A DNA stretch of 64,000 nucleotides from assembly GCA_004764695.1 (NCBI GenBank), contig SMSO01000006.1:1654859-1718858 (forward strand), read 5' to 3'. Position numbers and translations under genes: made by a program. Origin of the DNA: Schizochytrium sp. TIO01. Taxonomy: Eukaryota; Sar; Bigyra; Thraustochytrida; Thraustochytriidae. The notes beneath the pieces were generated by a model, which did no database searches, was not told where the DNA came from, and saw only the letters and a list, made by a program, of their open reading frames with translations. Below, one piece after another: positions 38,377 through 49,795 of the stretch (the first letter of the stretch is position 1; every line of letters begins with the position of its first letter).

Positions 38377-39970
38377 TCACCTTCCAGCAATAATGACTCA
38401 AGGTTGCTCAAGAATATCAACCCAAGCTTGCCCGGTAATCGCAGCAGCCCCTAGTAGCCAACCAAGGGATCTGAACAGTCCTTGATAGCTTGCCAAAGAT
38501 TATCATCTATTTCGAAGACTTATCAAGGAATTATGGTAGCTTATAGTTTTCTCGGACTACGGTTCAGAATTATGGACAATGAACTCCAGTAATCACTGAT
38601 GATAATGTCTTAATAGACGGTGTGTGCTGCGAGATGGGTTTTGTCAGCTGAAGTTCAATTTATCAATATGAGGGTAAGAGGATCGATGAACTTTGGCTTT
38701 TTGAGTTTGTGATTTGCTATCCCTTGAAACGATTTCCTGAAGGGACTGATTCATGTCATATTTAAAAGACTAAATTGAACTTGAGTTGCAATTGACACTA
38801 GACAATTGAGGAGTTGGGTAAACTCGAATGTTTAACCATCGTATTTAAACAAACTTTAATTCCAGCGAAAATGTAAGTCCATTTACAGTTCTCAGCTTCT
38901 CTTCGGTCCCCAATTACGCATTGGTTGTTGAGTTCTGATCCTGTCTAAATACTTATTCTAAAGTGCTTACAATTCAACTCCTATAGCTCTACCAACAAAT
39001 TATTTTTTATTGGAAAACCTCAGCACTATGATAGACCGAGAAGTCATGTTCGATATAGATATGTATGACTACCAGTACTGCGAATGCCAATGTGCAGTTT
39101 CAGTGCAAACATCTTATTGAATAAATGGATAAATACATTTGATACAAGCCCACGATTGATTAATTATGCTTAAGAATCCCCCAAAACACTAATTCACTTC
39201 GCTATTTTCCATGTAGTACATCTTGTGATACAAAGTTTGACCTGGCTTCAAACCCCATCTCCGAAGCCTGCAACGTCTGAAACTTTTCAATAAGAATTCA
39301 GTCTTAACATTCAACATTTTCTCATTAGATAGTCTCAAGTTGTGTCCGGTGGTCTCAAAAATCAGGGTTATCCAGAGTGCGTGTTCTGGCTCTGCCTACA
39401 TTATTGAATTGATCAGTGCTGGCACTGACATTTCAAACGATATTACAAACTGCAATACTCTACGCGAAACACCAGTAGAACGTAGTCCTTTAGAGTGGCT
39501 TTTGATACAAGAGGTGTTTTCTTAATCTCGAGATTCAACGAATCTGCGAAGGAGTTGCCCGCAGAAAAAAATGCATAATCATGGAATCATCCACAACGAA
39601 TATAGAAACGAGGCTGCAATCTCTTTAAAAGCATACAAAGTTTGCTGTGAAAGTCAATCACTTTTGTCGAATGCTTTCGCTGTGACTTTAGACTAGACAG
39701 ATACAGGTAGTATGTTATTGTGAAGCACAAATATCGTTGCGCGAGCTGCTCATACATCATCCATGCAGCTTCACATAATTTACAAGTGCAGGCCTCTTTG
39801 AAGGCTTTTACTGGTACATGTTTGAACTAGATGGTCTTTTGCCTCAAAGTTCTTTGTGGCTTCTAGTGGCCCATGGATAATAAAGTACTTCATTCTATCT
39901 CGAGAAGTTCTATTCAGAACAACTTGTGGGTACCTTTGCTCTATTCTTCCCTTTTAACTTTTCTGCTGTA

Positions 39971-40365
39971 AGATGATTCTGGTCAGCTTGGGGTTGACTG
40001 TAAAGATGAAGGCAAGGGTCTTGATGAAGGCTTTAAAAAGGCTGATTTGGGATTTAGCGAACTGCTGTCTTGGAGAATGAATTCCAGGACAGATGGACTC
40101 GTGTAGTAACTATGTAGGCTAATATATTCTTGCAGGTGTTGGAGATAATCGATGGGGTTAGGTAAATTCAACAGCTTCAACCATCGATTCAAGTTACACC
40201 ATACTTGGATGTAGGTTATGTGTAGTCACACTTTTGCTTCTTGACTCTGGCTGCCTACTCTCTTGCTCTATTGTAAACCCTGTGTCTACTAGGGTTTCAC
40301 AAATGGACGCCAAGAACCTTAGCAATGCCTTGTCCACTAGTTCCATCGATTAGAGATCTCAGCAC
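39971..40365 (+). repeat. Dispersed repeat family R1, copy B
   Basis: About 395 bp, roughly 95% identical to copy A by eye. It contains a perfect hairpin, AAACCCT (40275-40281) and AGGGTTT (40291-40297) around a 9-nt loop. No target-site duplication is visible at its ends. Confidence 0.9.
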
Positions 40366-41161
40366 TTACCATTTTACGGAGATTTAGTGCAAAACAAAAT
40401 AGTATATGGATTAACAAGTAGGAAAACGGAAACATCGTTAAGGCAAGACTTCACGAGGCTAAGAGGAACACCTTGTAAACCGTTATATGGACGCATGAAG
40501 AAGCGAAGGGAACGAAGCAAGCTTCAAGATGAGTTTGCAAGGAAAGGTGACAGTGGACCCAAATCATCCAGACACCGAGCCTCAAGCTATAGACATGTAA
40601 AATGCCTAGCTCCTAGATAAGCACAAAAACCTACGACAATTTTTCTTGAGAATGTCCAGGCTACACAATACTACATTTATCATGGATGGGGTATTTCAGG
40701 TCAAGCCTGGTGCGAATAAGCGTACTCAATGTTTCTAGGTCCTGCATTATGATTAGTCGCCGTAAGTGTGTACGAGAGGAATGTTGTAACGTTAAGGAAC
40801 TTTTTGTGAAATAGAATGTGCTCCTTAGAGAATATTTTTCACTTCCAAATCCTGCATCGTTTTCTAGTGTAGCAGTATCGCTGTTGGCGTTCACTTACTA
40901 TTGAGCATCTACTCAGAAGCATCTCCTGCTCAGAGCCCCGAGAACATAGTGAAGAAACCCCTAATGCGACGTATCTCATTACAATGGTCTCCTTTTGTAA
41001 TTTTCCGAAGGCTGTTATCCTAAATATGGTGCAATTCTTTTAAGTAATGATTCGAAAGAAGGATTTTCATGAATCTGGGTCTGAATTACGAACTCCTCTA
41101 GTGTTCTAAATCAACTATCGAGTAAACGTAACATGCAGATAAACCAAAAATATTGTAGACC

Positions 41162-41605
41162 TTATTTTTGAAATGCAGCTATTTTCACATGTGTGCTATT
41201 CATGAAGCTCGGAGGTTCACGGCCCGGTCTCTGTGCCTCGAACATCCAATACAGCTCAAAGACATAATACATCGTCACCAGTATCACGGAGATTTTGTAC
41301 AATCTCGCCCATAGCATGTAAACACGTTCCCTTGCTCCTGCATCATCCCATTTGAGAATGTATAACAGGGGTTGACAGGCGTGACATCTAGTATACGAAA
41401 TTATTCGTAGTTTAGGGTAATAAACTTTGTGAACGAGTTCACTAGTACCCAGTTGCCAGTGTCGGCAACCAAGCTCAACAGTTGAGGATTTGCAGTGACG
41501 TTGCGTGGGACCGATGGAGATATCAAAACTACGCCTTTGTAAATACTGACTTTTCGAAGTCAATAGTCTGCCGTTTTTTCGGTTCGTTTTTACGACTTTC
41601 AACAT
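41162..41605 (-). CDS. Unidentified 147-aa ORF, doubtful
   Basis: An ATG-started frame in AT-rich sequence, without low-complexity content. It has a hydrophobic segment near residues 103-122 (ISVILVTMYYVFELYW). I recognise no family. It is the longest non-repetitive ORF of the 36-45 kb region, but chance is a fair explanation. Confidence 0.22.
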   Translation of the reverse strand: MLKVVKTNRKNGRLLTSKSQYLQRRSFDISIGPTQRHCKSSTVELGCRHWQLGTSELVHKVYYPKLRIISYTRCHACQPLLYILKWDDAGARERVYMLWARLYKISVILVTMYYVFELYWMFEAQRPGREPPSFMNSTHVKIAAFQK

Positions 41606-42393
41606 ACAACCTACGTCAGTTTGCTGTCAATCCTACTAAAAGTCGCGACTTGCGGGACTGCTAAAGAAAAATGAACTCCAAAGTCTTTAGAGCAAACAAA
41701 AAGTTTTCAAGAGAAAGTATCGAACCAAGGTTTGTTTATCTTGATTCTTATGATATTTACAGCTAGACATGGGTTAGATTTCATGTATAGAGCATGATGC
41801 GCATTGCTGTGCGTGAAATGTGTATAAAACCCGGTACAGCGCTATGCAGAATTTCTCCCATCAAATATAATTTCACACATTCTTATTGTGTGTAGTATTA
41901 TCTGCCACTCTAATGTAGCTTTGGCGGCCATTAATTTGATGTATACTCTTCATCTTTAGCCTGATTTCAGGTTCTTGGGCTTACAGAGAATTGCTGTTGA
42001 CTTTTGCTATCTTACATCGACATTTTTCTCTGATTGGCAACTTCAATACGTATGAAATCTATGGTGATATAGTTTGTTTGTCAATGCTATTTGCAGGAAA
42101 GCATGGCCTCATCAAGTATAACCTCATTTGATGTACCATCGACGCACAACTCAACCCATTGTGAAAACAGGGTCCAAGAGTCCGAACTGTCAAACGTTTA
42201 ATAAGCATCACACTAACAACATCATAGATTCAAGTTCCTTTGTCTATGTATGGAAACGCTACTGATTGCAGTGATTGACTTTGCACCTTGCCAATTGTGA
42301 AGACCATTCAACTTCTAACGTATGAAATCGCATTCAGAAGGAGTAAGGAATAAGCTATACTCACCTTCCTCTCGTAAGCACTGCTGAAACGTA

Positions 42394-42518
42394 GGTCCTG
42401 TCCAGCTTGAGGTTGACTGGGAAGATGAAGGCAAGATTCTTGAAAAGGTCGAACAAGACTTTAAGAGATAATATAAGTTTGGTGCCTTTTAGAGCTAGCG
42501 ACCTGCTGATATCCAAGG
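42394..42518 (+). repeat. Dispersed repeat family R1, fragment D
   Basis: Matches the first quarter of copy A, including GAGGTTGACTG, AAGATGAAGGCAAG and, after a short insertion, AGCGACCTGCTG. Diverged and truncated. Confidence 0.65.
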
Positions 42519-43590
42519 CAAATACCAAGGTAAAGTAGGTTGACTGATATATATTACATCAGGGCTGACTTTATGTGGATTACGCATGGTTGAGGTCAGT
42601 GCGAGTTCGATTTATCAATTACGAGGCCAACGATAACTCTTCCCCATTTTCTTGAATGTGCATGTGCACTGTGGATCTTGGCTTCATAGTTGAGTATCTA
42701 GTTCTTTCCCTCTATAACTCTTTCGGCATTGTAAGGCTGATATCAATGTGCCGAGGACTATGGAAATGTCCTTCCTTTGGTGATCTTGGCATTCACTTGA
42801 AGAGTCATGAGAAGGTGCATGGCGAGTAAGATCCGAACTACAACAGCTAACGTGAAGAGTTTGCAACACAAGGTAAAGTAACAAGCGATGAAGAATCAAT
42901 TCGTAGGTGGAAAAGTCCTCTGAGAAGAATTATGTCTTGGATGTCTGACTTACACCCTCATTTCAGCTTATCGTTGCTGTTACCAATAAAAGACTGCTTC
43001 TCTTTCATGTTACCCTGCAAAAGGAACAAATGCAGTTCCCCATGTTCATAATTTGCGCATTCAAAACTTTTCTTGCTACATATGTTGATTTCCTCATCTG
43101 ATAAAGTTCCTCCTCAAGCCATTTTAAACAATTATATGATTACACGGGAGGTCATTTTCTCATTTAATTTTGTCAACTACAAAAAAGGGTACCGTGATAG
43201 CAACGTTGAATTAACATGTAGCTTTGTGCAACTCTATGATATCTAACCTACTACCCATAAAAAAGGTATCATGCAAATAAATACTTTGTGGATAATGAGT
43301 GACACCATGCTTGTAAATTGCGGGTCTTGTCTATTACACTATTTTTGTCTGAGCTTGTCTGAAATGCATTGGTAAGAAAATTAACCTCAGTAGTGATTCC
43401 GCAAGAGGTTTATGGATATTCACCACGCTATGTTAGCCGAGTGCTCAAATACAGAGTGGCTACGAGTAGCATAGCAAATACCGGGGCGCTACTTTCTCAA
43501 GTATTGTCTCAGTGCAAATGGGCTAATGATTCTAGGGTCTGCGCAATCCACCAGCAAGCATTGCATGTCAAAATGTGAGGATATTCAACC

Positions 43591-43785
43591 TCAGCATTTG
43601 CTTTGTCGCAGTCTAGTATTTGCAAAGCATGTTCTTCGATCAAAAATGTCTGCGTCTCTGGCCTCGCGATAGCTTCCTTCCTTCCTGGTGTATTCGTTGG
43701 CAGTTCGAGGGGTATTTTGCGTCTCTACAGAATCTGCCGATCCACTAAATGTATTCTCGAGTTGAACTGAGTTTGTTTGTTTGTT

Positions 43786-43821
<36 letters not shown>

Positions 43822-43842
43822 GGGAAGTGCCTCTTGCCTCAT
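43591..43842 (-). CDS. Unidentified 83-aa ORF with poly-Asn run, doubtful
   Basis: Starts MRQEALP, then 13 Asn from a (GTT/AAC)n tract, then a mixed polar sequence ending RLRQSKC. The Asn-run plus polar composition resembles the N-termini of the AP2 proteins, but no AP2 domain follows. A 68-codon plus-strand ORF starts three bases away (43845-44051). Either could be chance. Confidence 0.25.
43787..43821. repeat. (GTT)n microsatellite
   Basis: About 12 copies, lying inside the doubtful poly-Asn ORF. Confidence 0.9.
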
Positions 43843-45543
43843 GAATGCACAAAATACTTGAATCTATGGGCAACCTTGAGGACGCCATCGAAATAAGTTC
43901 GGTGCGTTTCTTGACGAAGAATTCAAGTGACAAGACCTTAAACGGATACTACTGTCATGGATGCAATCATGTAAAATCAGCACGAACCGTCCCAAGTCTC
44001 GCGGCCATGAGGCTCGTGGATCCGGAAGCAGTCTATGTATATTCGCTTTAACAGGTAACATAGACCTTCTTTAATCATGGAGCGCCATCAAACAATGACG
44101 TCTCAATTTTATCCGATTTCACGAACGAGTTTTTATGAATGTCGTAAAAACTATAAGATTTCTCAAAAAACAAAATGAGATTATAAGCATTCATTTCATC
44201 TCGTGCAGGGACCTCCCTCTCCCATCTCAATACTCAGAGAGACTACGTCTTTTGATGTTCTCACTTTATAAGTCACGATTTATTACTCAAAAAACCTGTT
44301 CTTGATCTAGCGGACGTTGGTCCCCTCTTCAGCGCTCGCGACCACGCTTCAGTCAATCACCCAATTACTTACTGCATAGCATATCACACCCTCATTACCT
44401 ACCTGCGGCTGTAACATATGAATTGCATTCCACATATAGTCACAGCTTCCCATATAACACAAAATGCGCAAGCCAGCTCACTAGCTCAGGTCAAACACAG
44501 CAGCAACACAGCCACTCACTCATCAAAATGCCGCTTTCCCAGATCCTGTCTCCATCCACGAGGCCGCCTTCCTCAACACCTATCTATAATAAGGCCAAGG
44601 CCGCTCGCTGCCTTTGTTTTGTCCTCTGTCTGAAGTTATTCGTCCTCATCAGTGACATTCAATAGGTCATTGTAATAGTATCTATTATCCTCTGAGGGCT
44701 CGGGACAGGGCCTGGTGGCGCACACACTTCACGCTTTGTTACTTTTGGCTCTTTCTTTATTTGCCAAAAAAAAACAATTTTTAAAGGAAAAGATCAAACG
44801 ATACGATTGGCGGAAAGGAAACAAAGAAAGAAAAATGAAAAAAAGAAAACAATGATTTAATAATGATCCGTTATGATCACGTCTACTGTCGTTTCCATCC
44901 GTCAACTTCATCATTCGTGAGAGAAATTTTGATCGCCGGAGAAACACCCTTTCGTTTCTGAAGTGCCTTTATGCTTTCTGAACAGAAATGCCATGGTCTC
45001 CATCGAGACCCACTATTCGTTATTCATTCGTTATTCATTCGTTATTCATTTATTCATGAGCCTTCATTCATTTACTTACTTATTCACTTAATCATTATTC
45101 ATGAGCCTTCATTCATTCATTCATTCATTCATTCATTATTTATGGGCCTTCATTCATTCACTCGCCCTCGTTCTCCTCCTCGAGGATAGTGCAGCATCGG
45201 AAAATTGCTGCGGCGAGAACCTCACGGTTCAGAAGTTCATTGGTGACGTTGCTATTTTCTTAGAACAGGTGCTGGTGGCGGCTTGAGATGAGCGACCATT
45301 GATTGCCAAGTGCTGCTCAGACGAGAGAGCGCTCATTTGTCACACACGAATCATCGCTAAAAACTTATAGCCATTGACGCCCTCTGCAGAGCACGGTCTC
45401 ATCCTCATCAGATCAACTGGGATCAACTGAGATCAGATCAGAGTCGCTCAGATCAGGCTGCGATTGAGATCCTCTGTCCTCGCGAAGAAGGCCCTCGAAG
45501 AGTCCCACGCGAGCATACGAAAGGGCGCTCTTCGCAAGCCAAG

Positions 45544-45747
45544 ATGTCAAAGGCCGTTCGTTCATTCTCTGGAGCACGGACCGCCGTGAGCTCGACTGGA
45601 TTTGATGGCTTTGGGTCCTGGCCCGTCCGCGGAGTCGAAGCCGCGAAGAAGACAGCGGCACTAGCTCGAGGAGACAGCCTCGGCGGCGCTTGGGAAGAGA
45701 TAAGGCGCAATCAAACGATTGATTGGCAATCGCAGCGAAGGCTTTAA
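45544..45747 (+). CDS. Unidentified 67-aa ORF, doubtful
   Basis: ATG-started, GC-rich, with natural-looking composition (MSKAVRSFSGARTAVSSTGF at the start, then Lys/Ala- and Glu-rich). A 114-codon minus-strand ORF overlaps it completely, so strand is uncertain. No family recognised. Confidence 0.25.
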   Translation: MSKAVRSFSGARTAVSSTGFDGFGSWPVRGVEAAKKTAALARGDSLGGAWEEIRRNQTIDWQSQRRL

Positions 45748-48013
45748 AGCGTCGCACATTTTAGAGTCTTCAACAAGTATACATACATACATAAATGCAG
45801 ACTTACAGAAGACGATGCAGTATGCATTTTGATGGCCTGCACGCGTAATGCAAACAAACCAAACAGACCAAAGCGGCGCTGCTTGAGCTTGAGCTGGTTC
45901 TCTCGAGGAAGCCGGACGCTCTCGAAGGCAAACATTCGCAAACAAACAGTTTGGACGGCCACTTATTGCGTCTTCGGAGAATGAGCGATCATCGCAATTC
46001 TGCGATACGAGCATTTGTTTCCCTTTCTTTTTCATTTTCTCATTTGTTTGGTTGAAAATATATGATTGGGGAACACGGGGAACGGGGGCGTCCCCTACGA
46101 CCCCTTCCTGGGACACACTCGCAGGCGCAGCTGTGGGGAGCGCAGTGTCAGATTCGTCAAGCTTGAAGCGTCCCTCAGACTGTTCTGCACTGGGGCCTTT
46201 TTCCACCTAAAAGTATCCAGTGGGTATGAGGGGACAGAGGGCGAAAAGGCACAGAAACTATTTATAACTTGGAAGTGTGGGATGGGAGGGAAGACGGGCA
46301 ACCGCGGTCCCTCCCTCGGCCGCGACCCACAAAAATGAGGGGGCGAGTGCTACAGTTTACGGCATATGGGCATTAAATGTCGAGGGGGTTTGAAATCCAA
46401 GCCAATCAGCAGAGTAGAAAATAAGAACGAAATCCCCTAAAATTAAATTATCTCTGGTAGATTTTTTTAATATTAATTGTTCGTTCTGCTTAATTAAAAT
46501 AGCTATTTTCTTTTACTCAGGTCTTTCTAAAAACTTTTTTAAATTTTAAAGAAACATTTTTATAAAAATCAAATTTAAAAATCAATGCTGCCATTGCACA
46601 AGGTGGTTGCCAAGAACCAATCGTACAGGTAGTGGTAGGTGGCGTTTAAGATTCTGTCTGGTGAGGGGAAAGTGGCCTAACCTTCAACACGAAAATAATG
46701 TAAAATCATTTTTATTTTAAAATAAAACGAAACAAAACAAAATAAAACGAAACGAAAGAAACAAAGAAAGAAAGAAAGAAGAGGTTAAACCTCGTGAAAG
46801 AAGATGAAGAACCAAAAGAGTGGAACTCGCTCCTTCCCTCACTCGCGGAAGGCCCCTCAGTTTAAGCGCGCACACACACACGTACATAGATAAGAAACAT
46901 ACATACACACATGAAGCCTCTCGAAGCCTCTACCTTCGTTCAACTTCTTCTGCTCCCGCTTCTACCGCCCATCCATTCCGAGTCAACAAGCCGGAGGCTC
47001 CAAAGACGTGGCTTGGGATCCACCATCAGCTCAGAACGAGGTCCCCATCAATGACGGACTGCTCTGCAGTAGCGTCTGCTCTTTTCACTTTTCATCCAAG
47101 ACTTTGGTAACCTGCAAAACAATCAACCAATACCTGACAGCTCCAAAGGAGGGGGCGGGAAAAACCGACCTGGAGGATGGAAAGGATGGAAAGGAAGTCG
47201 AAGAAGCCCTGTTGAACTTTAGATCACAATTCGTAGGAAAGCTTAGGGATACTGCATGCACACATGCCTACCTCACCTCAAGCAAGCTGTACGCATATAT
47301 GTCTATCGATCTAATTATCTGTCCATCTATAGATTGATGGATAGTTGAAGATACCTACATTTAGAATTGCATGGGGTCGATCGCCCAACAAGGGCTGGTG
47401 GGATGCTGGGGATTGTGCTGCTCAAGGCCTGCTTTGAAGGTCGGTTTGAGCTATGGAGGGAAGCTCAGCCAGACTCGGACCCTGGTTTGAGGCTTGAGAA
47501 ACCAGCGCATGGAAGAGAGTGAGTGAGGGAGTGGACAGAGTATTACTGTTTGGCTCGAGTGGAGGAGGCGAACGCGAGCAAGGGCTTACGCGGGGAGCTG
47601 TCGTAATGCGAAGGATTGCAGGCACTCACGTGCCTACTTCTTTGAAAGTTTGGTGTTTCTACGCGGATGAACACTGAGGGTGCGGGTCTCCTGAGTAGAC
47701 AACTTCTGGACGTTGACGCTAGTGAGGTACCTACTTGTGGGCGTTGATGGACACTGACTTGCTCTTCGCTGTGCTAGCAGCTGTAGCTAGTTTGTCAAGA
47801 TGCTGTGTCTCTGAAGAAAGGTTTCCAAAGCCTCGGGGAACAACCGTGACAGCGATTGGCGCTATTTGAAGATGGTGTCACGAACAGCTTCAGGTTTCTT
47901 CGTCTTCAAGTTGTCAAACACCAGCCCTAACGTTAGGAAGGTGTTGTTGTGGCCAAAAGCAAGTTCTTCAACCGTAAGTGCTAACTTGCTCATCGACGAG
48001 GGAAGTGCCATGA

Positions 48014-48207
48014 ATGACAAATCGGACATTTGAGCAACTCCGCATTTGCTGCTCGAGCAGGCACGGTTCTCTCACTCGACGGGACCTCCCGTTCTTTGAA
48101 GAACTTCAAAACCCGCCATTGCGATCGCACTCTCCAAGATCGCCCCGTACAAGCAGCAGCAATCACAGCAGGCAAAACTTGCTTCGTTATTGGCCAGGCA
48201 GGGTACA

Positions 48208-48247
<40 letters not shown>

Positions 48248-48460
48248 CGAGCCCCGTGGGCTGCAGATCCTGGAGAGAGGGCTCGAGTCGCTAAATCCCG
48301 CTGCGAAATCCCAGAGCGGTAGTGCCTGCCGATGGCATTGAGCGGCACCAGCAACGGCAAGCCCGGCGAGCCCGACGTCATCGCCTTCTTCCAGGCCGCT
48401 TTGGTCCGCGCGAACACCGCCGACATTGGCGAGCTGGCTGAATGGAGCAGCAGCTTCTAG
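48014..48460 (+). pseudogene. Possible decayed gene with in-frame TAG
   Basis: One frame runs from 48014 through a poly-Ala run coded by (GCT)n at 48208-48247 to a TAG at 48320. It then continues open in the same frame with the coding-like 42-residue segment MALSGTSNGKPGEPDVIAFF onward to TAG 48458. The second part has strongly G/C-biased third positions. It might be a single ORF broken by a nonsense change, a short independent ORF at 48332, or an exon. No family recognised. Confidence 0.25.
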
Positions 48461-49074
48461 CTAGCTAGCTGGCTAGCTCGCGAGGCACTCACTCACTCAC
48501 GCACTCACTCACTCACTCGCCCAGGAACTAATAGTTGGCTGGCGGAGCTCCTCCAATTGGACTTGGGCATCCCGGGACGCTCGAGCTCGGAGGCTGGGAC
48601 CTTCGGCTCCTCCAGCTCAACCCGTGTCGCCCCGCAACGCGAAGGCGCAGCAAGTTGAACCAGCTTGGAGGGATCAATCAGTTTCGAGTCTATTCGCCAA
48701 TCCGCCGATCAGAGAATTTGAAGTTCAAGTTCGAATTTGAATTTGAGCTTGAATTTGAATTTGAGCTTGAATTTGGAAACCCTACCAACATCTTTTTACT
48801 ATTTTTGAACTTTTTGATTTCGATTTTGATTTTTGAATATAGAGAGAGTTTTAATTTTGAAGAATAGTAATTTTTTTAAGTTTTTTTTTTTTTTTTTTTT
48901 TTTAAATAAAATAAATAGTATGATGTACTTTTACAAAGCATACCTTTTCTTTTTAAAGCAAGACTTCTTTGTACTACCTAGCTCTCAGTAGAATCTGCCT
49001 ACTTTCAAAAGTTTAAATATATAAATCAAGCTCACAAAGAGACTATACCAAACCAAACCATACCAGACCATACC

Positions 49075-49383
49075 ATGATGGAAGCGGTGTCGAAGCTGGA
49101 AAATCCGTCGCAGAGAACCAGAATTCAGGCAAGCTCGGGTCAGATCGCCTGTCTGGAAACCATCGCCGTCTTCATCGCCGTCTCCGCCGCCATCCTCGCC
49201 TCTTTCGCGCCGCGCCGCTTCGGACGAATCCGTCGTGCTAAAACGAGGCTTTTCGCAGGGAACGCACCTGTGAGAAGCCTTCAAAGGCGCGGCGCAAGAA
49301 TCCCGAAAAGTTCTCGAGCGAAGGCGGAGGCAGCGGTTTCGTTGGGGCAGAGACGCCGCAGAGCCGAGCGAACTCGAAGTTGA
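49075..49383 (+). CDS. Unidentified 102-aa ORF with a hydrophobic segment, doubtful
   Basis: ATG-started GC-rich island inside AT-rich sequence. It has a hydrophobic stretch near residues 28-44 (ACLETIAVFIAVSAAIL) followed by an Arg-rich tail of about 55 residues. This would suit a small single-pass membrane protein, but a 99-codon minus-strand ORF overlaps it and is equally plausible by eye. Confidence 0.28.
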   Translation: MMEAVSKLENPSQRTRIQASSGQIACLETIAVFIAVSAAILASFAPRRFGRIRRAKTRLFAGNAPVRSLQRRGARIPKSSRAKAEAAVSLGQRRRRAERTRS

Positions 49384-49756
49384 ACTGCCTTGCGAGACAT
49401 GGGCAGCTTCGAAGTGAACAGCCGCAACGATGTGTGATCTTCGAACTGTTTCTTGCTTCTGAGAATGACTTGTTGCCGTAATTTGTATTTACTTGTTTAT
49501 CTATACTTTCTAAGATAATAAATACTTTATTTTAAAATTGAAATGAAACGAAACGAAACAAAACAAAACGAAACCAAATCAAATCAAATCAAATCAAATC
49601 GTTTGTGTAGCAGTATTTTTGGATTGGAAACGGTCGATGAAAACCTTCGTTTCGGTATTTATGCTGCTCTTGCAGTACTTCCGCGCACGGTAATGAAAAG
49701 GCGCAAAAGCTCGTGCACTGCCAAAAAGAGCGCTCTTATCTCCTTCTCCAACCTGG

Positions 49757-49795
49757 CTTGAGTTGAGTTGAGTTGAGTTGAGTTGAGTTGAGTTA
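49757..49795. repeat. (GAGTT)n pentamer array
   Basis: Seven copies of GAGTT. Confidence 0.9.

Larger units (their letters stand above)
36097..44700. other. AT-richer, microsatellite-poor region with dispersed repeats
   Basis: It begins at the stop of AP2 gene 2. Texture changes to unique AT-rich sequence with scattered short ORFs, and three copies plus a fragment of one repeat family. No transposase or reverse-transcriptase motif was recognised. It may be accumulated, decayed mobile DNA (inference). Confidence 0.45.

Noticed and set aside
36097-44700. Autonomous transposon
   Set aside because: No reverse-transcriptase, integrase or transposase motif and no long ORF; only short non-autonomous-looking R1 copies are supported.
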